Shown: positions 50,156 through 62,700 of the stretch, piece after piece
Layout of the letters: every line of letters begins with the position of its first letter
Numbering within the stretch: position 1 is the stretch's first letter
Origin: Aphelocoma coerulescens
Lineage: Eukaryota > Chordata > Aves > Passeriformes > Corvidae
NCBI RefSeq assembly: GCF_041296385.1
Contig: NC_091015.1
Coordinates: 93,790,004 to 93,854,003 of the forward strand
Direction of reading: 5' to 3'
DNA: 64,000 nucleotides
Position numbers and translations under genes: made by a program
The notes under the pieces: model-generated
What the model was told of the DNA's origin: nothing
Databases searched by the model: none
What the model saw: the letters and a program-made list of their open reading frames with translations, nothing else

Positions 50156-50644
50156 CTCTAGGAGCAGAGTATTAGTACAGTTACAGTATGGAAGTCCAAA
50201 TTTGGGGAACGTGAGATGGGAACACTTGGAACACTTGAGGGTTTGTGCTGTAAACAGGAAACTGAAACTCAGGAACTGGAAACTTAAGAACCAAGCTATT
50301 TTGGCAGAGAAAAATGAGAATTGCATTATGTTATTCCCATTTCTGTTTTGGGGACAGATGAACTAGATAACTGTCCACTTCTATTAACAATATTGAAAAG
50401 CATGGGAGATAATTTGGTACCTCTCTTTTGCAGTTGAGACCATGGTATTTTTGTTACTTAGCCTAGGTTTGTTAGAGAGGTCATTTGGGCTCACCATAGC
50501 CCAACAAGAGGATCACCTTCTTTCATACGCACAGAAAGAGATATGCAATCCCTGCTCTTGTATATACCACAGAGTTAAAAGCATTGTGCACTGAAAGGAA
50601 ACTTAAAATAATGCTCATTGCACAGACTGCAACACATCAGCTTT

Positions 50645-50680
50645 AAAAACAAAACAAAACAAAACAAAACAAGACAAAAC
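50645..50680. repeat. (AAAAC)n microsatellite
   Basis: Repeated AAAAC units with one AAGAC interruption. Confidence 0.9.
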
Positions 50681-52045
50681 ATCATTTGCTATTGTTGACA
50701 GTAGTGATATATTTTTTGAAAGCTTCTTGCAGTAAATCTGACAGGAAAAACACAAATCCACAGCCTCTTTTCCATTTTATCAATTTTTACCCAGACATAT
50801 GATGAGTCTTCCAATGCTGATTTGCTGTTCTTACCCTTTTAGAGTTTTCACTTGGCTTAATTTCCTTTTTCAGCCTCCTTTTGCTTTAACTGACTTCAAG
50901 TACTATTTGTATGACAGATATATCTTATCTTCTTTGAGAGGCAGGGATTTATTAGCACAGCAGTTCCTTGTGAGGGACAGTTGTGTAAATGGAACAAATG
51001 AATTCTTTCTAAGAACATCATGGGAGGGATATCAGCGAAAAAAGTCAATCACCAGGTTTCTTTTACTGGGAAACTTGCCCCTACATCTTCTGTGCCCTAT
51101 TTCTTCCCATTTTTAAATTATTATTACTATTTCATTACTACATCACTATGGTTTCTGAATTTTTCCAGAGAAATCAGCCTCCAATGGGCTGAATATTGCA
51201 GACATGTAAAAGAAAAGGCTTAAGAAAGCCTGTTTATTTATTTTCTCGAGTTCTCACAGCCTTAAAGAATTTTTTTTCATATGGTAAGGACATGGCAGTC
51301 TTTATAGCATCCCAAAAGCCAGATATCTTAAGCTTCCTCAGTGCTGTATTTCACTTTCCTGAAATGTCCTCTTAGCATACTATGTCTACTGCAGGAAGCC
51401 AACCAAGGCTTGAAGCATAAAATACTGAGACCAAGACAGTATCTTCAGGACTCAGAGAAGAATAGGGATGGGTGGAACTGCATGGGATGCAACCATAGGG
51501 AGATAAAAGCATTGGCTCATTCCCCTACATCAGGCCACAATTCTTGAGCTTAGATGGTGGCAGGAGAATCTTAATATTTTTAATAGAAACCAGTACAGCT
51601 CTTTCCCTTGAAGTGGTGAATAAAAATTCATGGAAGGTCTGAGGTTATTCTTATAGGGAACTAACTCTGGGAAGAATGGTCTGTCTTGCCTAAAGCAACG
51701 TCCTAGGCATCTTAGTGATTTGCATGGAAAATAGGAAAAACACATTGCAAGAGGAAAGAGGCACCAATAAATGGGCTCAAAAATATGTTGGGGTTTTGTC
51801 GTTTTTATTTTTTCCTCAGAGGACATAACTGCTGCAGTTGGGGCACAGTTATGACAGATTTTGTTAAGAAGCCAACCTAGTTTAAGAAGTATGGAGTTCT
51901 TTCAACCTACCACCCAATAATTCATGAATCAGGCTTCAGATCTCACTTCTCTTTGTAGTCTGGCCAGACACACCTCAGAAGACAACTTAAGAGTAGCAAA
52001 TAGCATGACAGATTTACAGAACTACTTGGTGGATTCTTGACTCAC

Positions 52046-52187
52046 TGAGGTGAGGAAGTGGAGCGTGGTGGGGATGATATCCATGTCGCTCCAGTACTCC
52101 TTCTGCAGCTCAAAGTGGTACTTCTCATACAGCTGCCTGTTGTCTTGGGGGGCACTACTCTTAATATTAGGGCAAGCTGATGAAATA
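52046..52187 (-). CDS. GC3-rich candidate exon of an unidentified gene
   Basis: On the minus strand the frame reads SACPNIKSSAPQDNRQLYEK, then YHFELQKEYWSDMDIIPTTL and HFLTS. Codons strongly prefer G/C at position three (CAG CTG TAT GAG AAG TAC CAC, GAG CTG CAG AAG GAG TAC TGG), against AT-rich flanks. This is the clearest coding signature in the window. A good acceptor (CATCATCTTCCCTCAG) and donor (ACCTCA|GTGAGT) bound it. It could also be a fragment of a retrocopy, but the splice sites argue for a real exon. The Trp- and Tyr-rich amphipathic sequence is not one I can name. Confidence 0.55.
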
Positions 52188-52976
52188 CTGAGGGAAGATG
52201 ATGAAAGCACCTTACATTTGGGAAAAGAAGTGTGTTTGCAAGCAGTGGCTTTGTACTATTTAAAGGGACTTGTCTGCAAAATAAAATGAAGTACAGAAAT
52301 GAAGGAAGAGTGAAATTATGTTTGTGAAGGGTAAAAATTCTCAGCTGTGGCTCTTTCATACTGAATTTCAGATTGCAGCCCAATCAAGAGAGTCTGATTT
52401 ATTCTTAGCCTTTGAAGTAATACAGGCGGTAAATTAACAGTCTTACTTCAGGGAAAGCATAGAAAGCCTCTGGAGCAAAACCACAAGTGCAAGACAATGC
52501 TCCATTACAGGTGCAGGCTGTCCCTGGAGTCTGCATAGGCTTTTTCAATCATGTTTTCCATCCTTGACTGCAGATTGGCAACAAGGAGTTTAGCTGCAGA
52601 ACCGCATTTCACCCTTCTTGGTTCAAGTTCATGGGGAACTTGGGGCTCCAATAGTTCATGCAGATGTTTGAGAGAAGGATAAATGCAAAGTAAAATCTAC
52701 ACCTGGATTACAGAGTGCACAGAATCAGTGAGTCCTATAGAATTCTGAATATAGGTATACCTGTGGTGAACACTGAATGTCTAGCTACTATATGTTCACC
52801 TGCTGCATATGATAGAGAGATAGTAAGAGGAGGTTTCTGTACATGGACTTCACAATGAGACGTATTTTGCTAACAACAAGGGTGGAGCAGAGTCAGCTTT
52901 CAAAAATTAAAAGCATGACTAGGCACAAATCTAGGGCATGGATCTGGATAGAAAGTCTCTGCAATTCACAGCCTAC

Positions 52977-53172
52977 CTGTTCCTTGCATCTGTAGTTATC
53001 AGGAAAAGTACAGAAATATATCTGCCCTGGGAGATTGAAAAGTATGGAAGAAGCACAGGGCTAATTATTCCAGCTTTGGTCTGTGCATACTGAGGCTTTT
53101 GGCAATGGCATTCATGGAATATGATGAAAAGTACTACACTGTACATGGTGAAGTAGGAACAATAGTCAATGT
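52977..53172 (-). CDS. Candidate upstream exon with a hydrophobic segment
   Basis: Sixty-four codons plus split codons between acceptor ATGTTGGTTGCAG and donor (AGGAACAG|GTAGGC) on the minus strand. The frame contains a membrane-like run (YCSYFTMYSVVLFIIF), then HECHCQKPQYAQTKAG, then a second moderately hydrophobic part, ending LFLITTDARN. Its exit phase (two bases) joins the exon at 52187-52046 in frame. The opposite strand is also open (from about 53037 to 53270), so the strand assignment is not secure. Confidence 0.25.
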
Positions 53173-53284
53173 CTGCAACCAACATGATGATTTTGAAACC
53201 CCAGAAATTGCAAAAAAGGTCAGGATACAAAAAATTCAAAGTCGAATTAGCAGATCAGCCATGTTTTAAAAGATGTAATAATTA

Positions 53285-53332
53285 ACAATAGATGACATAA
53301 TAATATTAATAATAATATTAATAATAATTGAA
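53285..53332. repeat. Imperfect (AAT)n/(ATT)n tract
   Basis: TAATAATATTAATAATAATA continuing in the same pattern; simple repeat. Confidence 0.85.
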
Positions 53333-53349
53333 TACTTAATTAAGGAGAG

Positions 53350-55250
53350 TGGATTAGTGTATTTTTGGTCATGTGAGTTCCACTGGTTTTGCACAGAAAA
53401 CTGGTTTAGAATAAACCATGTCTACATATGCTGTCTAACAAGAGTTTTTTTGTGGCAACTTCATTTAGAACATGAAGAAAGCATATTTGTTCTGCATGTC
53501 AGTCACTGTGTGGCCGTGGTAGATGCCACACATGGTTAAAGAACATGGCTTTATGAAAACAATATGAAAAAAATGCATTTTCTAGAAAAGTATATTAAGA
53601 TTCAGTGGATAACTAACTCATATTTCTTCTTGCTGACATTGGGATAAGACAGCGTTGAAGATTACTTCAGCTTAAGGAAGCGAATTTTGGAAGCTGTAAT
53701 TTAGTGGTAGGGCTGGCCAGAAAACAATTTTAAACAAAAAATAGTTCTTAACATCTGTTTCAAAAACTCCTGCAACACTAGGTTTTCAGGAAGAAACTAT
53801 ATGTGCTGAAAGTAACCAAAGTAATGAGGTACTTTAAGGATGTATGCTGGCTGATTTTTGAATTTTTCTTGCTGGCTCTTTTTCCTTGTATTTGATTAAG
53901 ATATTTATTGGACCAGAGAGAAAATGAAACACTAATTAAGTGTCTTTGTTTGTATCTAGGAAGCCACTGGAGCAGATAATGACAGAAAATACTGCATTAA
54001 AAATATACTTACTTTTCCAATTAATAGCTTAGCATCAACTCCAATCAAATAGAAACATGAAATTACCAACTGTGATAATTTAAAAATTACTTAATTATCA
54101 ATAATAGGAAGTCTGACCAGAAAATTTTAAGCTGTGTTTGAAAATCATTGTTAGCAATAATGACGTGGAGAACAGCCCCAAAATATTTATTTGTTGTTTC
54201 ATTCCTAGTGTTATATAGACACACATGGACATCTGGTTATTTGCCGAAGCAAACTTCTGTTAATTTAATTTTCATATATCCTATTATATTCATGGAGTTT
54301 AGCATTCAAGGAATTTAACAATTCAGGCATGCAAATGCAATCAAAATCTCCATTTGGTTTTTAAGAGACAGAGGGAGTTCTGTTAAGAATTTTAAACTGG
54401 CAAAACCTGTCTATCACATTATAATTGACTCTAATTAATACTGCCAGAAACCTCAGCTATAAAAATCTTTACCAAACACTGAGTCACACTTATACTGGTG
54501 CAAAATCCTTCTCTTGCCCAAGCAAACATTAGAGAAAATCAGTTCCAATGTGTTCCTTAAAACTGAGCACTGATTGATGATTGTAACTGAAGACAAACAT
54601 ATCAGCATAGAAGAAGCAATTTTGTTGAAATGTGGAATATGATGTGTTTTCCTAAGTGATCAGAGAGATGTGAAATTCAGTAAATTGTATTGCATACGTA
54701 ATATACACATATATATATATACGCGTTTAGCCTGAATAGAACAGTTAAGCCCCACTTGTTTAAAGATGGAAAATAGGATGTGAGGAACTGTGCCTATGGA
54801 ATGAGCCTACATTACAGGCTTTGAGAAAATTCAGCCAACCCTGAGGCACACGAAAACAACGGTGGAAAACAAAAATCATATTAAAAAATTTACTCCTCAC
54901 ACCCAGAAATGCAGAAACTTTATCCAGTCTGAGGCACATGGTGTCCTTGTCCAAACACAGTTCTGAAAGAAACTGAAACCTGCTGGAGGCTGGAGACACC
55001 CTCTTTGGTGGTGGGGAGAAACAGCTCTCTACACAAAGCAGGGGAACCTGCACCTCTCGGGGCTGTGGCCTGTGGCAGGCAGGCATTGGGGGAAGAAGTG
55101 TCTGACTCTAGTGGAAGAAACCTTTGGTTCAAATAGGTGAGATTGGTACTCTTGCACCTACTGCCACTGTTCCTGATGCTCCTGCTGCCACTGGGATTTA
55201 TTCTCTTGACCACTGTAGACAGACTGCAGGGGTTTGATCCAAAATACTCA
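53350..55250. other. Mostly non-coding; possible ERV internal remnant at the right end
   Basis: AT-rich with a short (AT)n run at about 54711. From about 54900 to 55250 the minus strand has overlapping open frames (54920-55213 and 54760-55086) lying directly downstream of the minus-strand LTR. They may be leader or internal sequence of the same provirus, but no retroviral motif is visible. Confidence 0.35.
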
Positions 55251-55254
55251 TTAC

Positions 55255-56424
55255 TGTTTACCTTCTGTGAGATAAGAATTAGGAGGAACGCAAAGCAGGC
55301 ACCAACCTTGAAAGAATATAAAGAAGTTTATTAACAGACCTAAAAGAAGGAAAAAAAAATCATACCACACCTTCAGAACTCTTCTTCCCCCACCTTTCTC
55401 CCTTCTCCAAGTGACAATGTAAAAAAAGACAACCCTTGAGATGTTCAGTCTGTTTACCACTTCCATAATAACCTTGTTCAGTCCATTTAGGAAGAGAAGT
55501 CTCTCTGCTTGCATGTGAATCCCTTCCCCCAACTTGCAGCTTTTCCCACAACTGCTTTTGAGGGTCCACTCTTGAAGATTTTTGGGGTGCAATTTTAAGG
55601 TTGAGCCATTCAGAAACAAAAGTTCTCTTCACCCATCTCTGGGAGCATTTCATCTCTAAGAACAGAGGCCCCTTCTCCTTCCCTGGGAGCAAAGGGTCTT
55701 CCTCATCTTCATCTTTAGGACTATCTCTGGGAGCATCTCTAGGAACTGAAGTTTTCTCCTTTCCCATTTGGAGCCAAAGTCCTCATCACTTCCATCTCTC
55801 CCTGTCCAAACTTCTCATGAAATTACAGCTGCGTCAGCATCTGCCTATCTCAGCGCAGGTGCTTTTGCTTCATAAGTTGAACACTCCACCCCCCATATCT
55901 TCATGAAATTACAATGGGATACTCTGATATATCATAGCTTCACAACAGACTTTCAGCTTTAAGCATCTCCTCTTTCTCTTTCCTCAGGTTTTCAGCTCTT
56001 CACAGCACTAAAAGGGTTAATCTCACATAGGCCTTGCAGCTGGAATGTTGCTTATCACAGTGGAGGGGGGGGGAAATCGAGCCACTCCAGCTGCCCACAG
56101 CAGGGCTGTGGGGGGGTTCCACAGCTGGAACAGGCCCATGGCTCCAGGCTGGCCATGGCCCGGCCTGGCCCAAGCAGGGCCTGGCCGGGCCTGCTGGCCC
56201 CTGCACGGGGCCTGCAGCCACCTGTGCCAGCGCCGGAAACGAGAGAGAGCTTGGGGGGGGAGTTTGTCTATTCTTAAGTGTGGATCACAGAGGCGGTCAC
56301 AACTTTAAGTGGCTTAAAGAATTGTCCATATTCAAACTGGCCAGCTGATAGGTTCTGTCAGGTCCCAGAGGAAACTGTAAGAAGAACATCACTTCCGAGA
56401 CTTAGCTTGCTAACCTATGACACA
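55255..56424 (-). mobile_element. ERV LTR on the minus strand
   Basis: Read on the minus strand it starts about TGTGTCATAGGTTAGCAAGC, has a GC-rich core (plus coordinates about 56060-56260) and a poly(A) signal (AATAAA; TTTATT at 55327-55332). It ends near CTCACAGAAGGTAAACA. This U3-R-U5 order and the TG...CA ends fit a retroviral LTR, and the phrases resemble passerine ERV LTRs I know. I could not find a matching target duplication, so the ends are tentative. It may be a solo LTR or the 5' LTR of a degraded copy. Confidence 0.6.
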
Positions 56425-58600
56425 GACTTACAGGGTAAAACACTCTCCTTCTTTCTCCCTCTAAATGATGCAAAGAATGGATATCTCAGACACAATTCCT
56501 TGAAACCTGAGGCAATCAAAATAAAGCTAAAATGTGTTAAAAATACGGAGTGTAAAAGAGTTCATTGCACAAGCTGGGAAAAATATACTACCACCATAAA
56601 AAAATCTCCCTTTTGCTATATGGATGTTGGGGGTTTTTAGTGAAATCCTTAAAAATATGTCTTTTCTAGATTTTGTACATATGCTTACTGCAATTCTATA
56701 GTCTATTCAAAGTTCTCTTTTTGCATTATGTTACACTGGCACATCATGTAATATACATGTATTACATACACACACACACGCACAAATTACGAGGTCAGAG
56801 CAATCAAAATGCCAGAAAATACTGGTTTGGGTCTTTGGAATAGATGATATATCTATAATATAATATATATCTTCTGCCTCCATGTGCTCAGGAAGACACT
56901 GTTGCCATCACTGAGAGCCCAAGTAATTGTCAAAGTGGTATTAAACCATTTGGGGGTCTGGCAGGGAAATTTCAAAATCAGCTGATTCTCTCAGAAAACA
57001 GCAGGTTGTGTCCAAATGTCTGTGCCTTACACCTGCTTATCCTGTTAGGAAGAACATTGCAGAGCGGTGGTTAACAAATGCCTTTGATCTAGGTCTCATT
57101 TTTTACGTGCTGTAGTTCTGGACATGGTACAACCATTCTTGGAGCTAGAGGCTAAAGAATATACCTGTTATGCTACAAATGGTGTTGCAAATGTCTTTTT
57201 TTTTGGTTGGTTTGTTTTTTTTTAATCTCTGGCCAGAAAAGTGAGATTCCCATTTTCCTTCTCCCAGAGCGGTGTGCTGTACACTGGGAATCAGATGCTT
57301 CCATGAAGTAAAGAGTCCTGCTATCTGCTGTGGTATTGCCTATGAAAGCTTAGCAACCATATCTCATATCATATTTTCACTATGCTGATGATGTACTTAC
57401 TGAAGGAACAAACCCAGAAGAGAAACTAAGCAAAGGACAACAGGTGGTCATTGACTTCTTCAGTTAAAATTCCCTGACTTCAGACTGTTCTGCTTGTGAT
57501 AGCCCAAAATCCCATTTTAGGTGACTCAAGATTAAAATACGGCAAATATTCCACTAAACATGGATTACTTGGTAATATATTACTCTATTTCATAGTATTA
57601 TTACTCTTGCCAACCATTTCTGTCTTTCTCACTTTATTCAATCCATGATATTTGTCTTCCCTGACAGACCAAAAAGAAACTTGGATCCAAAACAGAAAAC
57701 GGATTTCCCATTAACTTCTGTTACATTTATTGATTCTTTATTACCAGCTGTGTGACCTTTCAAAGACACAGGTGATAATGACAGAGTTTATTCTACCACA
57801 GCTGTCTCCAATCACAAATAATGGAATTGTAGCATCCCTTATCTTGGGGATAAAAAGAAAGTTATCAAAAATCTCGTGTCTGTACAGAAAAAAGGTAGGC
57901 ATTACACACCCATGTATCAGATCCAAAAAGATGATGGATGAGTATCAAATTCATTTTCAGGAGCATGGCATAGGTTCTTTGGAGGAAAGCAGACATTTCT
58001 GCATTGTTAATACTTCGGTAAAATTGTCGGCTTTTCCTCAAAGTCATGAGGGGAAGAAATACATAGTGTTACAACATGAAAGCAAGTTTTCTGTTTTAAG
58101 TCCCTTGATTCTGGGGCCTAAGGGGTAAGTAACAAGTTTGTAATATTTCAATTTTAAGTTGTGTTTGTTCTAGCCAGTCAGGTGTTCTGCTTCTGTTCAG
58201 GTTTTTCTGTTTCCTTTTTCAAGAATCAATGTGTGACTGGGAATATTCAGTATTGTTAGATCATTTGCTAGTTAAGTTTTAGTTGCTAACTCTTCTCTTT
58301 TTGGCTACAACATGGGTAGTTCTCAGTGATGTCTTGTCTCAGGTGAGCCTGACAACTTCTAATAGTTCTGAGTAGCTGCTTTTATCTCTAGAATATTTGT
58401 ACACATGAACTGCTCTCAGAGCCAGCGTATGCTAGATGGTTACACTCAAAATCTTGTTCAGAGCAGAAAGGTACACAAACTAGGGTAGAGATAGGAATGT
58501 ATTTTTAGACCAATTAATGTTTAATTGGCTATTTTTCTGTTTCCTTATCACAGGCCACAGCCTTGTAACTTCTTCCAAGCTAAATGCTGAAAATTAAATG
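56425..58600. other. AT-rich stretch without a supported gene
   Basis: Contains a (CA)n run at about 56767-56779 and a non-ATG open frame of about 130 codons at 57733-58128. A splice-bounded 49-codon part (57748-57894) is possible but weak. Nothing recognised otherwise. Confidence 0.4.
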
Positions 58601-58837
58601 CAGCCCTCCCCCAGCCCCCTTACCCCTGAGGGCGCAGTTTGTCCTGCAGTGACTACATAGGAGGGCCAGCCCCCAGCCCTCTGCACTCCCAGGCTGAAGC
58701 CAACCTAGGAAGGCAACAGGCATCGGGGAACTGATGCCACAGTTAAAACCAGCTAAAATCAAAAAAGGCCTAACGAGATAAATGAAGAGACTGCAGTGAG
58801 AGGTCAGATGTAAAGCCTGTGATGCTTTACAACTAAA

Positions 58838-58842
58838 GGGTA
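58838..58842. repeat. Target-site duplication GGGTA, left copy
   Basis: GGGTA directly precedes the LTR; the identical pentamer at 59754-59758 directly follows it. Confidence 0.85.
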
Positions 58843-59753
58843 TGTTGGGGTTTTAGTTTAGTCCTAGTTTTTTTTCTGTTAGAGGAATTTTCTCCCATAT
58901 GCATGTTGCTAGGGCACAAATGACTGTACTTAAGAAAGACAAAAGGGGCCTGTCCAAGCTTTTTGTTCTCACCTGGCTGGCAGTTCAGTTCGTTCTCAGC
59001 ATCTGGAGGGAGAAGGTGCAGAGAAAGGAGCTGCTGGTTCCCGTTTTCGGCGTCTTTCCTTTCTGCTGGAAACAACACCGGGGATCCCAAGGCTGCTTTC
59101 CCTGCCCTGCTGGACCCTGGGCTGCGGCCGCCCCACCCTGCTGCTGTTTCGAGCCTTCGCTACGCTGTAGCCGTGCTCACCCTGCCTGCCTGGAGCCCCG
59201 GGGGGTTCCCCTTTTGGATACATCTCGTCTGCCACCCGGGATTTGTGTTTGTGCCTGCCGCTTCAGCCTACCAGTCCAGCCTGCTGTTTCCGGGAACCCG
59301 GGACCAGCTGCCCACCGGTTTGTGGAGCTCCTTTGTTCCATCCCTTCCCCGGGATCCCAGGGCATCAGAGCAGCCGCGTGATCCCCGAGCTCGCTCCGGA
59401 GCGCCCCCTGCAGCCGCGGGGGAACCATCGCACCTGCCCTGCTCACCGGGAGCCGCCAGCGATCCCTGTCGGCTGCGAGCGGAACTGCATCCGAGGGGAA
59501 ATAGCCTGACAGCCGAGAAGGCTGGGACTGGGTTTGTGTTTGCTGTTACTGTCATAGTTGTTGTTGTTTTGTTCGACTGGTTATATATATATATATATAT
59601 AGAGTAAAGAACTGTTATTCCTATTTCCCACATCTTTGCCTAAAGACCCTTGATTTCAAAATTATAATAACTCAGAGGGAAAGGGGTTATATCTGCCACT
59701 CCAAGGGAGGCTTCTGCCTTCCTTAGCAGACACCTGTCTTTCAAACCGAGACA
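58843..59753 (+). mobile_element. Solo ERV LTR (ERV-L-like), 911 bp
   Basis: Starts TGTTGGGGTTTTAGTTTAGT and ends CCTGTCTTTCAAACCGAGACA, giving canonical TG...CA ends flanked by a 5-bp duplication, GGGTA. The middle is strongly CpG-rich (about 59080-59500) and the 3' part has a (TA)n run at 59582-59601. The length, 5-bp duplication and terminal phrases fit passerine class III (ERV-L) LTRs as I remember them. No internal region remains, so it is a product of LTR-LTR recombination. The 214-codon ORF and overlapping ORFs on both strands inside it reflect stop-codon depletion in the CpG-rich core. Confidence 0.88.
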
Positions 59754-59758
59754 GGGTA
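59754..59758. repeat. Target-site duplication GGGTA, right copy
   Basis: Matches 58838-58842 exactly and abuts the LTR terminus. Confidence 0.85.
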
Positions 59759-62700
59759 AAACAGTATTTATGGGGCTACTTTTGTTTAGTGCCATTGTGA
59801 TCATGGAGGTAGGTGAGGAACAGAAGTAGAGATGATGGTCTACATTCTTACAGACTTTGTCTTCCTTTATGTTGCCTCTATTCCTACAGAGGAGCAAGGT
59901 CCTCAGAAGTGTGAATAATCCAAATGTTACTTCTCAAGCAATACAATGTCAAACTTGACATTTTTCAATGCCTAGTTGAGATTATGGCCCTTAATGGAAA
60001 GGGGATCTGTGATCTTTGCTAGTTAGAACAAATGCAAGGGCAAGGGCAGGAGATAAAAAAGGCAATGAAATAAAAAGCAAAATCTTTGTGTAGAAAAGCA
60101 ACTATTTGTTGTAAATTATGAAAAGGGATTCCTTATAGTGCTTTTAAAGTCCTTTTGTCCTATAAGTATTTCAGCCAATGAGTGAAAAGAGTAAGAAGAG
60201 TGAGAGTTTGAAATGGGCAGGCCTAGCCCATGCACGTTTCTTAAATGCTAGGTATATCTGAGCCTCTCTGATCAATGCTGAATCAGGTCCACTGAAAGGA
60301 AAGGAAGAAATGGGACTCATGCCATGGTGATTGTTCTTTCCATGTTCAAGAAAAAGGCCAAGGTGCTCTTATGAGAGTGCTCAAATAACAATGGATATAT
60401 GTATCGTGAGAACATACCTTTGAACAAAGATGAAAAGAAAATCCAAGGAGGTCCCAAAATCAAAACTGGCATTCAAAAAAATTCTAACCTCGGCATATAC
60501 AAATCTATTTTTAAAAAGTGTGGCCAAATTTTTACTTCAGAGATTCAGTCTTGAAGTTGTGCCCTAAAGTCTGGAAAAGTAGTGGTAACTTAAAAATGCT
60601 CTTGAGTAAAAATGTTATAATACTGACCTATGAACTCTGGGAGAAGAAGAAAAGGCTTCTTAAAATGTTCATCTCCAAACCTGTGTTTGAAATGGACTTT
60701 AGAAGGTTGTTGGGCTTGCAGCTATCTCTGGGCTTCTGTATGTAAAGGGTAAAAAGCACTGACTAAACAAAATAAGTTTTTTCACTACTACATGTTGATA
60801 GCTCCATATACAGTGTCAGAAAGTTAGTCATCATCCCTGGAGCATGTGATTAAAGTGACAAGATCAAACTTGATTATAGCAGCATTCTTAGTGCAAACAA
60901 AAACAATGCCATTTTTAGTAGATTAAATATTCCAAGTATGTTTACCTAAACTTCCTTAGGAGGGGGGAGAGAGGTGCTGGAAGGAACAAATGAAAACTGG
61001 AAACATGTAGGAAATTTTAAGTAAGGTTTAGTTAGAGACCGAATAGTCTGGTTTCATTTCTTGGGTATTTTTAAGACATGCATATTAGTATAGGTGAAGT
61101 AATTTAAAAAATAAATATGAGATTCGATGCTGGAAAAAACAATTTCATAAGAAGTGATGTGCATTTGTGTATATAATGTATTTGTGTGTTTGTACGTGTG
61201 CATGCAAAGGCCATCAACCTTGTAAATTAATTAAAGTTAATGGGGAGTCAAGGGTATGGAAATAATTATTATAGCATAAATTAATTAATGAGCTCTGTAT
61301 CAACCCTGAAGCTTAAAAACTAGAGCAGCCTGATGTAATCAATCCCAGTTGCAAGGCAAAAGTTTTATATAAATTACAGAGATCCAGTAAGAAACCCATG
61401 CTGATTCTAATGGTTCGCTGTTAGCCAACAGATGGTATGATGCTCAGTTAAAGAGACCCAACTAGTGGCCCAAGTGGCTGAGAAAAGTTGGCATCACTGA
61501 AAACTTCTCCAGCCTGCCTTGCGAGTAGAGCTGCACATACTCCGAGACCGAGTCCTTTGTTCCTAGATCTTACTGTAGGACAGCTGGCTCCAGGGATGTG
61601 CCACCTATTCATTATGCACAGGAATGAGGTCACAGGACCCAGGGAAGTGCTCAGAACTTGAACTCTTATGAAGAGGGCATGTGGTATCTTCTCAAGGTGT
61701 TAGTTTTGTTTACTGATGGTGGAGCTCCAGCTGTGAGATTAAATTTGTTCTGAGAGAACCCCAAACATCTTCCTGAATCAGGAATTTAGGATAAGCAGCA
61801 CTCTAGCTACTTGCCTTCTTCTGGACCCTTGTAGGACTTCAGCCAAGAGCAAGATGCACAAAGACTGTGGGTATGAAACTGTTCTGTGTCCTGAGATTGC
61901 CCCACCTCCTTCTTCATTTCTAACTTAGAACTCTACATGCACAGTGGGACTGTCCAGATGTGATTCTTCTCCCGCTTCCCTCAGGAGGCTGGGAAGAAGC
62001 CAGGAAGATTCTCAGATATTTTATGTTCCCTGTGGGACAGTCATGTCCCAAAATACAATAACATAACTCATCAATTCCAGTACTCTTGGGCCTGAAAAAT
62101 ACTTGGAATGTTTGCCATTGAAAACATGATCATGCATAAACATATGGAGCTTGTTAATAACAAGAAGGAATGTAAAGTAAAATAGGCACTATATTTTGCT
62201 GAGTTTTAAAGAATATACATTGTTATAGTCTAAGATAAAATGTAAATGTTATTTTGAAACGTTATTGAACAGTGTAACATACAGATTCTGCTAAAGAATG
62301 TTAAGTTTTCTAAGAGCTGGTTTAAAAATTATTCATAGTATTCAGATTCCACTGTTATGCTTTATGCAATCTGCAATTCATTCCCATCTCTCAGTACTAT
62401 TTACAGTATTTAATTATGAAAATCTATGGCTATCCTCTTTGAAGGTTACTGAGACCTATAAATATCTATTTATAATTGCATTTTACATGCTATTTCCTTG
62501 AGGTTTAATGTCCAGTGTACTGCTAAATAAAATTAGATACTTAGTTCTGCTTCAAAGACTTAATCTTTGAATTAAGTCTTAATCTGAAAGTAAGTTAAAA
62601 AAAATTAATAAAACATTACTTTGGTATTCCCTTATTCTCTCTCATACATAGACACTTTTTAAATTGAACTAATTAGGCAAAGCTGATAATATAAACACAT

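Noticed and set aside
49654..50326. 145- and 152-codon minus-strand ORFs
   Set aside because: Antisense frames of a CR1 3' fragment.
57748..57894. 49-codon segment with acceptor TTATTACCAG and donor AAAAAG|GTAGGC
   Set aside because: Splice borders look plausible, but composition is AT-rich, the antisense strand is also open, and no second exon joins it convincingly.
58963..59607. 214-codon plus-strand ORF, with overlapping ORFs on both strands
   Set aside because: It lies wholly inside the CpG-rich part of the solo LTR; stop codons are scarce there by composition, and no conserved protein motif is visible.
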